A stretch of 64,000 nucleotides of DNA from Hevea brasiliensis (GCF_030052815.1 NC_079499.1:83987183-84051182); one strand, 5' to 3'; positions 45,352 through 58,200 are shown, counted from the stretch's first letter. Program-made: numbers and translations. The notes: a model not told the origin generated them from the letters alone.

Positions 45352-48300
45352 TGTAACACCCTCCTGATAACCACTCCGTACATCCTATTGTTTCGGTGAC
45401 CGGTGTCGGTCCGGACAGCTAGAATGTCCGGAAAAATATTCAAACTAAAGTCAGGAACCATAATTAACTCAAATATTAACAAGAAAAATTTAGTAAAAAT
45501 TTTAGAAATAAAATACAATCAAGTTAAGCAGTAGGTGCCCTAGCGATGGGTAACCGGAGGGAAGTTGCGGTTCTCGCAACGAGGAGCCCTAGACCTGGGG
45601 GAAAAATTATAAAATAATTTTTGGGACTCCAGAGAAGGGTAATTGAGGTTTCCTTGGCATTAGAATGCCAAGAAAATACCTAGAAAAATTTTTCAATCGG
45701 TACAGCCAATTTTGACCCGTTAAGCCAAACGGAGGGCATTTTGGTCATTTCGCCTTCAGAGGTGAATTTTGGCCGACTTGTCCAGTTAAGTAAATAATTA
45801 TTATGACTCAAAATATGAATAAATATTGCTAAAAATGAAATTGAAATGTGGTAGAAAAGAAAAGAAAAGAAAAATGAAATAAAAAGCAAATTATGACAAA
45901 TTATGATGTCATTTAAAAATTTCCTCCAATCACAATAAAATAACCAATTAGTTAACCAATAAAAGAGACTAAAAATGGGCTAAAGGAATTAAAAACCAGC
46001 TGCTCTTCTTCTCCTTCTTCTCCACCAAAACGTGAACCCTTTCCTTCCACCCTCCATTGGAGCTCAACCAAGCAAGCTTGATTTCCTACCTTGTCTCACC
46101 ATAAAATCCTAACCTAGCTTCACTAAAACTTGCCCTAGCACCTTGCTAAAGCCTTTGGCAGCCAAGAAAAGCCAAGAAAGTGAAGGAATTGCTTGGGAAA
46201 ATTTTGCCCAAACAAGGTTAGTGCATATATACATCTAAAGCTTTTTAAATTCTATGTTAGAGACTTGGAATAAGTAGGAATTTGTGACTAAAATGAATGA
46301 AATCTATGTCTATCCATGCCCTAGGTTTTGGCAGCCCTATTGAATAAAAAGGAATGAGTGTTTTGATGGACTTAAAGTGGACTAGAGATCAAGATTAAAC
46401 CATGTATGCATGTGATTATGGAATGAGATAGTTAATTAAAGCATGTTGTAAAAATTCATATGGAAATTAGGGTTTGGAAAGGTGAAAGTGTGACTTGGCT
46501 TAAGAAATTGTTAGGGCACATTGTAATGGTCAATTAGTGACCATTTTAGATGTGTTGACCATAAATGGGACAGAAAATGAGATTGCAAAGTGAGGATTGC
46601 AGGCTGCCTAGGACAGCAGCATAGGGACTAAAAATTTAGTCCCTTTGCACTGCCATAACTTGGGCAGTGGTAGTCCAATTGGTGTTTGGCCAATTGGACA
46701 TGAAACTAGGCTTATAATGGCACATTTTTGCTGAAGAAACCATGCCCAAAAGACCAAAGCAAAAGGGTCAAAACTCAGCCACAATCCGGATGCCCTGCAC
46801 TGAATTCTGCAGAATTTGCCAAATGAACAGTAACTGTTCATTTGGCCATAACTCACTGTAGATTTGGTCAATTGGCCTGAAATTTTTACAGCAACAAGTT
46901 AAGACATAGACAAACAACTTTCATGAAGGAACCTACCCCAAATTATGGCCAGAACCCATTCAACCAAGTGACTCAAGTTACTGTTCATGCACTGTAGATA
47001 TGGTAAATTTCTGCAGAATGCATATCCGGACATCTTGGGTTTTTGAGCCATATCTGGAGCTACAAAACTCCAAATGGAGCGATTCAAAAAAGGAAATTCA
47101 ACTAGACAAAATAAAGAACAACTTTCATGTTTTACATTTCCTCAAATTCCAACAGTAACAGTGTCCAATGGAACAGTGAAGTTGACTCAACAAAATTTAA
47201 AAATCTGTTTGTGTTGAGTTACACTTTGGAATGGCAAAAACACTTAATGCCAACAAGTTTTAAACACCAAATGTGGTATGTTGGGAGTGCCAAAGTTGAT
47301 GTACACATTTTTATTCTAAAAGTCAACATTTTTGTTGACCCATGATGAATAGTAACACCAAAAAAATTGAAATTCACAAATTGACAAATTTAAGAGTTTC
47401 AAATGCCCTAGTATACCTAACAAGATTGGTTTGGATAGTTTGGCATGCCAATAGGGTTCAGTTAGCAGTACTGCACATGGCAAAAATGCCATTCTGTGAT
47501 TTCATGGCTTTTAGCCATTCTGACTTTGTATTGAGACTTGGCCTTGTGCGGATATTATTCTGACTTGTTAGTTACATTTGCCTGGGAGATACGTATGTGA
47601 CCGATGGTGTAATGACGAGGTACTAGGTACCCGGTGCGGTTACCCGTTATCCAGTCCAGTCATCTAGTGTAGGTTACTTGGGGCAACCAAATGAATAAAA
47701 GTGAACAACGTAAATGAAACAATGAATATATCAATACCAAACAAAGAAAGCATACACATTCTATACACATTTATTTTCTTGCTATTTTCTTTTATTATAT
47801 TATTGCACCACTAAGCATTATTGCTTAGCGCGTTGCTTTTGCCACGCGTAGGTACTGGAGATCCCGATCGCGAGCCCAGTAGACCACAGACTGGGTGAGT
47901 CCATCCGGCAGTTCTGCTCAGTGTCCGTGTCACCTCGTCACCTGCAGTGCATTGGTAGGACACTAGATGTCATTTTGTCATTTTGTAATTAACTTTTTAA
48001 TTTCTCATATGTATTTGGGATTTATGTAATGTATTTTGAGGTTCATGTAAATAATAAAGATTTATGGTCATGTATGGTATTAATTTGAGTATTTAATGGT
48101 TGTTTATATATGAGAACCCTGAGAAAGGGATGTTTTGAGAAATGAAAAGGTTGTTGAGACCTGAAATTGACAAATTATTGAGATATTGATATTGAGTTTT
48201 GTTGATAATATTGGAGTTGAGTATGAATGAAATTGTATATTGGAAGTGTTTTTAACAGGTTCCGAAGAACTGTTTTCTCCATTTTTAGCCGGTACTCCGC

Positions 48301-48487
48301 CGGATTTTCCTTAAAATCTTCGGAACCTCAAATGAATAATACTTTTGATAAATGGTTAAAACAAATCATATTTCATAAATTAACTTCAAAAGCATGACAC
48401 AAATTAAGTAAGGTATATTAGAGAGTGCCAGTACACCGTGTGGCATTACTTACTCGGGTATACTGTACACGGGTAAGGGGTGTCACA
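45352..48487 (+). mobile_element. Tekay-like solo LTR with GTAAT target duplication
   Basis: Plus strand starts TGTAACACCCTCC (45352) and ends GGTAAGGGGTGTCACA (48487). It is flanked by GTAAT at 45347-45351 and 48488-48492. It lies in the leader of the minus-strand chromovirus, just upstream of gag, and therefore inserted later. It belongs to the same subfamily group as E1 and E2 but in opposite orientation. Hairpin block CTAAGCA/TGCTTAG at 47811-47828. No internal region, so it is a solo LTR of 3,136 bp. Confidence 0.9.
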
Positions 48488-48581
48488 GTAATGCACTGTA
48501 TGTAACAATTATGGACATTGAGCAGTTGTACTTAAAAAAGAAAAACACAAATTCACAAGTTAAAACATACTTCAAAAATTT

Positions 48582-48593
48582 GCTCTGATACCA
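48582..48593 (-). promoter_or_regulatory. Primer-binding site of the chromovirus
   Basis: Minus strand TGGTATCAGAGC, 8 bp from the 5' LTR end at 48602. Perfect initiator-Met type. Confidence 0.92.
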
Positions 48594-48601
48594 TTAAAAC
48601 A

Positions 48602-51600
48602 TGTCACACCTTACCCCTCTGTAAGGCATAATATGATCCCGTAGAATACCTAATGAACTATCGAACTTCACCTACCGATAACTCATTAAGTACCCTACAA
48701 GAGATTTTAAACAATTTTCTTACTTTTGACAAGTGGTGAGCATTTTCTAATTGGTATTTAAAACATATGATTAAAAGTAAATCTAGTTAATATTTTTTGT
48801 CCATTTTGTTTTTCCATAAATTTTATAAAACTTTTGACAGAGTTCTGTCTATATTTTGAAAAACTAGTTCTTCAAATACCTGTAAAAAGTACTTCTAAAA
48901 ATTGTTCTCAACAACTACTTCAATTTCACAATCAAACTCAATCCATTTCAATCAATTTCTCAAGTTCAAAATTCAATAATCCTTAAAATACTAGCAATAC
49001 ATTTCATTCAAATTAAATAAAATAGTTCCACTCATATTTCATTAAAGACAAAACAATTTATACACATCCTTACAAATTTATATCAAAAGAAACACAAACT
49101 AAACTTTATTACAAACTTCATACAAATTTTTGTACAAGTTGCTCAAGACCTATTTACATGTCCATACATTTATATGCAATACATACATCAAAAGAAATAT
49201 TTACAATTAGGGTATAAATTATACCCGATAGCTTCAGAACAGGAAGATCCTCAATCCTTAGCAGCTCAGTCTGCTGCTCTTCTAGTCTCTGTATCTGTGA
49301 CAGCAATAGAAGCTATCACTGAGTACTAGGGCTCAGTGGTGCACAACATACTAAAATAATCTTTATACAAAACTTAAATCACATTTATTCAAAAATTTGG
49401 CTGAACATGAGAATTAAGTACAAATCATGCATTATGAGATTTTAAATGCAAACCAAGTTCATTTCAAAGTATCAAAACACATTTCATAAAACCCACAGTT
49501 AAATCATGCCATTCGAAACAAATAAAATCTCAATAGCCAGAGGCTAAAGAGAAATCACATCACAAGGCTAGTTAGCTCAAATATATGGATATCTATTCAC
49601 ATCCTCTTCTACTGGCACACCTCAACACTTCTCCAGAGAAGGAATCAAAATTCGAAACTAATTACCCCCACTAGTCATGCTAGTGAGGTGTTCAAATATA
49701 TGGTCATGACAATATGGTTTCAAAACTTATCTTAACAATTTGCTAAACATTGTCATTTCAAATATACACAATAACTTTCAACAATTTAAGTCAAAACATC
49801 ATAACTAATGTCACAAATAAATTTTCAACAATTCAAAGCAAATGTAATATACATATTTCATTCACTTTATCACTACATTTTAAAGCATAGTGATGTTGTG
49901 CACAAACCTCAAGCGAGTCGCCCCTTAGCCTCGACTCGGTTCCTCGGGTTCCTTCCTAATATTCTTTTCAACTGAAACACACAATTTTACAATGTTTTAG
50001 TACTAGAACTTAACATAAATCCAAAATAAATTTAGCCTCATTTTTACTTAGCTCTAACGTGCTAAACTCGACGTTCTTGAAATTTTGTGCTTCGGGTTAC
50101 TATTCACTATACTATTCAAGTCAATTTGTTAACTTTCTAAGGCTTAATAGGTATGGGAATTCCAACTTCACCCACATACCACATTTTGGTCACTAAACTT
50201 GTTGGTTTTAGTCATTTTCTCAAAACTTAGGTCTTTTAGGCAAAATTGCCAAATTTTTAGTTTTAGTGTCCCTAATTGTACTGTTTCATTGGTCAGTTTA
50301 ATGTTGGAATTTGGCAAAACTTTCTTCAAAGAAAATGTTCCCTATTGTCTCAAGTTTATTCTCCTTTTTGAATCACCCTAATTGGAGTTTTGTAGCTCAA
50401 GTTATAAGCAAATTACATTTACTGTTCATGTTGCAGAATTTGGTTTTGCAGATTTGTTGATCCAATTTCATTCAGTAATTTGATCAAGTTAGGTCCATAA
50501 TTTGGTCTAACGTTCTTCATATGAAATGTTCTACTATTCCTTAGGTTTCCATCGGTTCAAGAATCACCTAAATCGGAGTTTTCTAGAGAGAGTTATAGCC
50601 ATTAAAACTTTACTGTTCAAATGGAAAATCTGTAGTCTACAGATTCAGGTCACCAACTTTGCTCAGTAATTTGATTGTGTTAATGGCATAGTTTGGGTTG
50701 GTGTTCTTCATAAAAGTTTTAGGTCTATATCTCATCTAATCACTGGTAAAAGTTCAGGTCATTTTGACCTGCCTAGGTCGAGTTATGACCAAATGAACAA
50801 ACACTGTTCATTTGGTCAGCTTGTGTAGAGGCAGCCTGCGATTTTCCGACTTCGGTCACTTTGTTCACTAGGTTTTAGTCACTTTTTGGGCAGGCTTCCT
50901 AAATGAAAATTGTGTCATTTAGTGCTTATTTTCATCCCCAATTGGTTTCATATCAATTGGACTTGTAAATTTTCATTTTTGGTGCCTCAAAGTTGACTTT
51001 TGGTCATGGTGCATACCCAATCCTAATTTGACTTTGATTCAAACACTTCTAACACACTTAATTAGGTCACAAATGGTCATTTCTTTCCTTAAACTAAGTC
51101 AAAGACGTCATTTACCAATTTCTTAAATTTTCTCCCAAAACCCTAATGTCAAGAACCCAAATTCCTCAATTTCCTCAATTCATGAATTCTAAGTGTACAA
51201 GAATCACTTACTTACTCAATCAAGCATGAGTACCTCTTTAATTCTAACAATTTCTATCAAACCCTAATTAATTTCATGCTGACCAACTTTCATAAAGCTT
51301 CATACATGAGTGATTTCTTGAGTTTTTATGTAATTTGCTACTTATTCAAGCTCATTTCTATGCATTTTACTCAAATTAAGTTAAAAAGAGGGACTTACTT
51401 GTTGAGCAGAATTTGTAATTCCAAATCTTCACTTCTTTTTTATCCTTCTTATTTCAAATCTCTCTATCAAAGCCAAAGAGCAAGACCTTACTTTGGTGAG
51501 TATGAAATTTGTGAAGAAATAATAGGGTTTAAGAAGCTTAAATGACCATTAATGGAGGAAATTGAAAAGAAAAAGAAAGAGAAAAGAATGGGAGCCGGCT

Positions 51601-52285
51601 GAATTTTTTTAGGGAAGAAGAAATGACTTTTCCTTCTAATTTTTTAGGTATTTTAAGTGAAATTTTATGTATTTGACTTGGTCAAAAAAGTTAGGAAATT
51701 AAAATTGATTTTTGACATCAAAATGATGTCATCCACATGATGCAATAAACCTTTTTCTTTTCTTTTTCAATTTTCTTAAATTTTTCATTAGTTCTTTAAT
51801 CTAATCTTGATTCAAAAATTTTTATTTTCTCTGATTTTATTGGACAGTTAAGTCAGGACTCAGTCAATTGACCAAATTACCCCTCGCTGGTTCATCCCGG
51901 TTTGCAAATAATTCAATATTTCTTCCGGCTCCCTAACCTAATTATTTGACTGACTTAACAATTCTTTTTTGTGATTTTCTCTTTTCCACTGTGTTCGTAA
52001 TGGTCCTAAGGACGGCAGCGTCACATTTTACAGTTTGAAATTTGAGTTTAAAATGACTTCGCAGTCCTTCCCGAGAAGGTCACCCATCACTGTGACTCTC
52101 GGCTCGTTTAACTTCTTATGTTCTATTTTTCTTGTTTATACTTAACTAATTGGACATTACTAATTATTTGTATTTATAGCTTCTCTAGTTGTCTTAAGTG
52201 TGGTTCTAATCCCATTAATTTTCCAGACCGACACCGGTCACCGGAACAGTGAAAACTACCAGGCTATGCAAACGGGGGTATTACA
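48602..52285 (-). repeat. 5' LTR of the chromovirus (L3, 3.68 kb)
   Basis: Pairs with 36925-40578 over its full length. Minus strand starts TGTAATACCCCCG (52285, where L2 has TGTAACACC) and ends GGGTAAGGTGTGACA (48602). The hairpin block has changed to CTGAG...GCTCAG with a T-G pair in the stem (49319-49336). Confidence 0.9.
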
Positions 52286-52673
52286 TCCAACAACTTCAAT
52301 ACTTCATATACATACAATCAATGAGTTAAGGCATCAAGTTCCTATTCAATGGCATCTATGTACAACTATAATTCATTCAAATTAAAGGAAACCTAATGTA
52401 CCCTAAGGCTGCCAATATTTGATGAAATTCAGCCATGCAAAATTTATTTTAATTAGCTTAGTTTCATACTCATTTCATGTTCTCCATGATGTATACACAA
52501 AGTAATTAAAACTAATCGGATTCCCAAAGCTTGAGAACTCTTCTTTTTCTCTTTCTTTTTGCTGCCCAAGACTTGCACTAGGTGTAAGGGTATATATTTG
52601 TGAAGGAAAGCTAGGGTTTTTGGGTGATTTGGGTGGGTTAGCTCAAGCTTGATCAAGCTTCCACGTAGTTTTC

Positions 52674-52734
<61 letters not shown>

Positions 52735-53418
52735 AGTTTTTGGCTTCCCAAAGGTTGAAGATAGCTATTTAGTTCTTTAATTTTTATCTCCTTTTATTCA
52801 TTTTTAAGTAGTTTATAATGATGTGTCAAAATTTGGTTGGGTGAAAATATTTTAATTGCATCATGCTTATATCATAAATATGACTTTTATTTCATTTTCT
52901 TTTCTTTTCTTTTCTATTCATTTTCAATTAATTTTCCTTTAATATTTATTCATATTTTATATCACAATAATTATTTACTTAACTGGACAAGTCGGCCAAA
53001 AATCATCTCTGAAGATAAAATGACCAAAATGCCTCCGTTTGGCTTATTGAGCCAAAATTGTCTGTATCGATCGAAAAATTTTTCTAAGCCTTTTCTTGGC
53101 ATGCTAATGCCATAAAAACCTCAATGACTCTTCTCTAGAGTCTCGTAAATTATTTTATGAATTTTCTCCCGGGTTTAGGGCTCCTAGTTGCGAAGATCGC
53201 AACTTTCTACTAGGTTACCCATCACTAGGGCACCGGCTCATTTAACTTGGTTGTATTTTATTTCTAAAATTTTTCCTATATTTTTCTTATGAATATTTGA
53301 GTTAATTATAACTCCTCAACTTTAGTATAAATATTTTTCCAGACGTTCTAACTGTCTGGACCGACACCGGTCACCTGAATAGTAGAATGTACGGAATTAC
53401 TACAGTGAGAGTGTTACA
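52286..53418 (-). repeat. Tekay-like 3' LTR E2, right part
   Basis: Continuation of the LTR that begins at 32694. Contains the (CT)n tract at 52676-52733 and the LTR end block ccgacaccggtcacc. Ends gagtgttaca at 53418. The following minus-strand sequence TCGAGGGGAAGAGT is a purine-rich tract, so E2 is a 3' LTR in minus orientation. Confidence 0.78.
52676..52733. repeat. (CT)n microsatellite
   Basis: Uninterrupted CT tract of about 57 bp in E2, homologous in position to 24242-24295 in E1. Confidence 0.95.
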
Positions 53419-53549
53419 ACTCTTCCCCTCGAATTTAAATTTCGTCCTCGAAATTTACCTGATGCAAACAGTTGAGGGAACTATTGCCTCATCGTCTCTT
53501 CACTTTCCCAAGTTGCCTCCTCGGTATTGTGGTGCCTCCAAAGCACTTT
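53419..53549 (-). pseudogene. Internal end of the E2 element (purine tract and last pol codons)
   Basis: 131 bp remain: purine-rich tract, the cctcgaaatttacctg block and a decayed match to the pol end at 40640-40700 (cccaagttgcctcctcgg). It is cut at 53550 by the next LTR. Confidence 0.6.
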
Positions 53550-54956
53550 TGTCACACCCTACTCCTCGTAAGATGTAATATGTTTCCGTAGTACACCTAA
53601 TGAATTACCGTACTTCACCTACCGGTAACCCATTAAATATACTACAAGGGATTTTAAAACAATTTTTGTACATTTTGGAATTGGTGGGTAGAATTTTTTT
53701 TCAAATATTAAAAACCTTTATTTAAAGTCCAAACATAAATCAAATTTTTGGATATTTAAGATTTCCGCAATTTTTACAAAAATTTCGATAGAGTGCCGTC
53801 TGTATTTTGAGAAAACAGTTCTTCAAAATCTGAAAATAAAAACACTTCCAATATATTACTCAATCACAACTTCATTTGCAACCACCAAACTTCAAATCAA
53901 TAACCCTGGCAACACTTCAACTCAAAATCCAAATTTCAAATTAAAAATTAATGACTCAAAACATTTCATAAACTCATGCACATTACATTTTAAATATTTA
54001 ATTTACATTCACTATTAAATTTACAAACACAAAATCTCAAAAATGATATTATTACAATTTTATCTGTACAACTGCTCAAACTACAGAGATACATATGCAT
54101 ACTATCATATTTACATCAAACTAAACTACCAGGGTATAGACAATACCCGTACAGAAATTCTTCAACCGTGCTCCTCTCTGACTGTAGCAGCTCATTCTAC
54201 TGCTATGTCCGTTTCTCTATTTGCGACAGCAAGTTAAAGCTATCGTTGAGTATAAAGATACTCAGTGGTGCATATTAAAACATAAAATGTATAATTTAAA
54301 ACATTCATGAACAATTCATAATTCAAATATTTCACAATCATATTTCAAATTTTCAAATCACATTTATAACAAATCATAATTTTCAAAGCTTAATGCAACA
54401 CAAAATTTAATCAAACAATTTAATAAACATATTGTTGCCAAACAATAACACAACTTAGGCCATGACACAAAATTTTCGAACATGCCGTGTGTACATCACG
54501 ACAAGGCAAACACCCTCATGAATCGAAATCAATGAGGGAGGTAGCTAGCTAGCTAATGAGTACTCATCCAAACTCGCACCTAAGACTGGGAAGCCAGAGA
54601 GGGAGGAAATTGATCAAATATCAAACTCACCCCACAAGTGGATGAGGAACATATTAATATTGCCATGCCAATTGTGAATTAAAACGATTTAAAAATATGA
54701 TATTCAATTATAATTGATGCAACAATTAAACAAGCTTCATTTCAAATCTCCATTTCCAAAGTAGGCAATACACAAATTCTCAAATAAAATTTCCAAAGCC
54801 ATAACTAAATTCAAAACCATATTGTTCAAATATTCCTTACAAATCAATAAATAATTTTCATTTCAAATTTCCATTGTAAAATAGGCAACACAATATTTTT
54901 GAAATTCATAATGAATAAAACATATTCAAAATGTATAACAAATTAATTTTCATTGT
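53550..54956 (-). repeat. Tekay-like LTR fragment L4, interrupted by element C
   Basis: Plus strand begins TGTCACACCCTACTCC, like L1-L3 (TGTCACACCTTACCCC), and is colinear with L1 from 17039 to about 18200. Hairpin block TTGAGTAT/ATACTCAG at about 54245-54264. It stops at 54956 where the giant LTR begins (TGTCGCAA); the rest should lie right of the window. Confidence 0.75.
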
Positions 54957-55365
54957 TGTCGCAATAGATTTTGCGGTCGCCTGGACGATCACTCACCGAA
55001 GTGGGAAAAAGTGAGGAGTCGCCACCTTAGTTTTGAGGGGAACTAAAGAAAACCATTTGAGAAGATAAATAAAGAATGAGACCACTTCAAGACAGAGATT
55101 CTAGGTTCGGGGTCCGTAAACGGGTGGGGAAGGTGTTAGGCACCCCACCTCGTCCCTTAATAAGGGTAGGTAGATTTAATTTTGCGTCCTTTATAAATTA
55201 GTTAGAAGGGCTCGGATGGGAATGTTAGTCCTTTTGGTAAAAGGAATGTTTGATTTTTCACTGATCAGGATCACCCAGATACATAAGTAAATGAGACAAC
55301 CTTAGTGAATTACTTTTGCATGTTAATTTTACTTGAAAAGGAAGGTTTTATTTAAAATTTAATTT

Positions 55366-55863
55366 AGAAGATCGGATAAGAACTCTCCTCCGATCTTCTT
55401 TTAGATATTAACATTTTGGTTGGGGATCGGATAAGGACTCTCTTCCGATCCCTATTAAATATTTATTAGAGATTTTAATCTGGGATCGGATAAGAACTCT
55501 CCTCCGACCTCTTTTAAATATTTATTAAAATTTTAAGCTGAGACCGGATAAGAACTCTCCTCCAATCTCTATTAAGCATTTATTAAAATTTTAAGCTGAG
55601 ACCGGATAAGAACTCTCCTCCGATCTCTTTTAAATATTTATTAAAAATTTTGAATTGAGGTCGGATAAGAACTCTCCTCCGACCTCTTTTAAGTATTTAT
55701 TAAAATTTTAGTGAGACCAGGATAAGAACTCTCCTCCGATCTCTTTTAAATATTTATTAAAAATTTTGAATTGAGGTCGGATAAGAACTCTCCTCCGACC
55801 TCTTTTAAGTATTTATTAAAATTTTAAGTGAGACCAGGATAAGAACTCTCCTCCGATCTCTTT
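55366..55863. repeat. Tandem hairpin array (copy C)
   Basis: About nine units of 55-60 bp, the same family as 5163-5612. Perfect stems with different sequences occur: AGAAGATCGGA/TCCGATCTTCT (55366-55376, 55389-55399), GGGATCGGA/TCCGATCCC (55423-55431, 55444-55452) and GAGGTCGGA/TCCGACCTC (55657-55665, 55678-55686, and again 55773-55781, 55794-55802). The 12-nt centre is almost unchanged. Confidence 0.85.
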
Positions 55864-56437
55864 CGGATTAGCGAGGAGCACGGAAGGGGGCTTTGCCGAT
55901 CTCCGAATTTCAATTTCAGCTACATGTCACAAGAACTTAAAACTAAGGTTTCGGCATTCAAAAATCTTTGGAGATTAGGTTTCTTGATACCCTATGACTA
56001 AATGGGTATCTTGGACTTGATTTACCGACCTTCCATGTAGTCATTTCACGCATACCTATTAATGTCCGATCATTACGTCTAGTTTATTTCGGTTTTATTC
56101 CTCTTCATGGTATCTTGCGAATTCCGTTCACGTCACCTAATAGTTTGGCTATTTTCTGACGTGTTATTCAAGCTTTCTCTTGTAAAAGAGGCCCTTAAGT
56201 TGCAGATACCTATATTTTGCACGACCACTTACACGCTACTAGGAGCTAAAAGCTCGTATTGAAATAGCGAAAATTGACGAAATGATGGACCGATCACTAA
56301 AAAGATAATTCGAGTAACGTTCTTTGAGATTTTTTTGCTTAGAATAAACTTAGAAAACGCGTGCGTAAAGAGAACAGAGAAAGTGCGAAAAGTAAATGCA
56401 AATACTTAATAAAGCAGTAATATGAACTCTTACTGTG

Positions 56438-56604
56438 AGGAGCCAAATATATTGAAATAAGCGTGAGGTGGTAAATAGTGATGAAGATGGCGGATTGATC
56501 GGCTGAGAGTTGATGTCTGTGGGGAGCTAAATGTATTGAAATAACTATGAGGTGGTAAATAGTGATGAAGATGGCGGATTGATCGGCTGAGAGTTGATGT
56601 GTCG
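56438..56604. repeat. 84-bp tandem duplication
   Basis: Two copies of a block containing gtggtaaatagtgatgaaga (56468 and 56552) in LTR C. It is absent at the corresponding place in LTR A, so it arose after the copies split. Confidence 0.7.
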
Positions 56605-56902
56605 TGAAACCGAGAGATGCTTTAGCTAAAAGGTAACGGTAAGAACCAGGTGGAAGGAAGTTGAGCTTGAGCAGGAGGAAAAGCGAGAGATGATGAGAGT
56701 ATGACGGATAATGAACAAACTGGAAATGTAGAGTTCCATATTCAAAATCTTTTCAAGAAAACACTCCTGAAAACTAGTTTCAAAAGTCTTTTAATCACTA
56801 CAAAGCAATGAGTAACAAATGAATGAAGTTTCAGAGTTCCTCCACGATAATAGCGACCTCTTGTCTATATTTTTGTCCCGTCCTTGAGCAGTTTTCATGC
56901 GG

Positions 56903-56910
56903 TATTTATA
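56903..56910 (-). promoter_or_regulatory. Putative LTR sense-strand TATA box (copy C)
   Basis: Minus strand CCTATAAATACCGCATG, identical context to 6527-6534. It marks the likely U3/R boundary of the giant LTR. Confidence 0.5.
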
Positions 56911-57485
56911 GGAATCGGGTGCTCCCCATGAAGGGTCGGGATTTATTTTGAGGAGATGGAGGGTCAAGATTTTGAAGTACATGATCGGATGTTCAGGGAA
57001 TTAAAGAGAATCAAAACAAATGGTGAGATCGCTTCTCGGAATATTTGTCCTTTTCCTCTTTTAATCAGCGGTCTTGAATCCTCTTGTCGGAACGATCCGA
57101 GGCTAAGAGTGAAATGTCATCTTCTCTTTTGATCCAAGGGTTCCGAATTCATCCTTACAAGTGAGATCAACGGTGGAGATTGGGATGTACAGGACTGTCA
57201 TGACATACCCTGGCACCTGTCAGCATTGCGGGCGATTCTTAGGCGTGCGGTGGAGATCTCATCTGCCACGCTTTAACTACCTTGGCTCGATTCGGCGGCG
57301 GTTATTGGGATTTGTCTTATTCTTTTGTCTTCCGATCCTCCCCTAGCTCCTATTCCGATCTCTCATGCCGATCTCCTATCTCCGATCTCTATTATCCCTT
57401 AATCGATGCGGATTCGGTCCAAGCATTAATTACATCTCGATTCTCGGCGTCGCCGTTTTCCTTCGACATTAAATGTCCATTTCCC

Positions 57486-57494
57486 CTATATATA
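57486..57494 (+). promoter_or_regulatory. Putative antisense TATA box 1 (copy C)
   Basis: CTATATATACCC, matching 7134-7142 in copy A. Confidence 0.35.
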
Positions 57495-57983
57495 CCCACA
57501 TCGCGGAGACATTTTCTTCATCGACTTTCCTCTCTTCTTTTCTTACTTTCCTGTTCTATTGCTCGGTGGAAGTTCGGCTATAATCGTGGCTTTGATCTTT
57601 TCCGATGAACTTCTTTACTTACATTGAAAATTCACGATCCGGTGATCGAATGACCTTCTTGATGATGGTGAGAGGACTGGATTTGACCGATCTGTATTGC
57701 GGACTTTGGTTGTACCGATCTCGAGTCGCTCAACCGAGTTCATTCGGCTTCTCATCGCATTGGGTGTTCGGCGTCCTTCCTCCACATTGGGTGTTCGACG
57801 GTAGTCGGTTTCGAGTGGTAACATCGGTGACGATGTCTCTCATCTTCATGGGAGTCATAGTCACCCCATCTGAGCTGCACATCTATCCGATTCCAACAGC
57901 CGGACTCCTGGTCAAACACATATTTTGATTCAGCCACAAGACAAGGCTTTGACATAGGCCTTTAAGATAGGATGTTCCACGGT

Positions 57984-58200
57984 CTCTAGAGATCGCCCAA
58001 ATGATGTAATCTGAAATGTAATCAGATCTCTAGAGATTGCCCAAATGATGTAGTTAGACCTTTATTGTAGTCAGATCCTAGAGATCGCCCAAATGATTTA
58101 TTTTATTTAAAATGCATTGCGATCTCTTAGAGATGACAGTACTGTTGTTATCCAATGTTAGTGTTATCCGATCACTAGAGATCGCCCATATGATGTAATC
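57984..58200. repeat. Palindromic short tandem units (copy C)
   Basis: About four to five units around gatctctagagat(c/t)gccc and aaatgatgtaat, the same family as 7519-7678, with some palindromes changed (ctctagagattgccc). Confidence 0.6.

Larger units (their letters stand above)
36925..52285 (-). mobile_element. Tekay/Del-like Ty3/gypsy chromovirus, nearly full length, with nested solo LTR
   Basis: Minus-strand order: 5' LTR (52285-48602), primer site, leader (48601 to 45123, containing an inserted solo LTR), gag-pol (45122 to 40626), purine-rich tract and 3' LTR (40578-36925). Target duplication TCTAA (36920-36924) and TCCAA (52286-52290), one transition apart. Removing the element rejoins E2 to match E1 at 23821-23850. 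A hand comparison of the first roughly 320 bp of the two LTRs shows about 16 differences (near 95% identity), mostly transitions. The lineage is inferred from the chromodomain tail and primer site. Confidence 0.9.
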
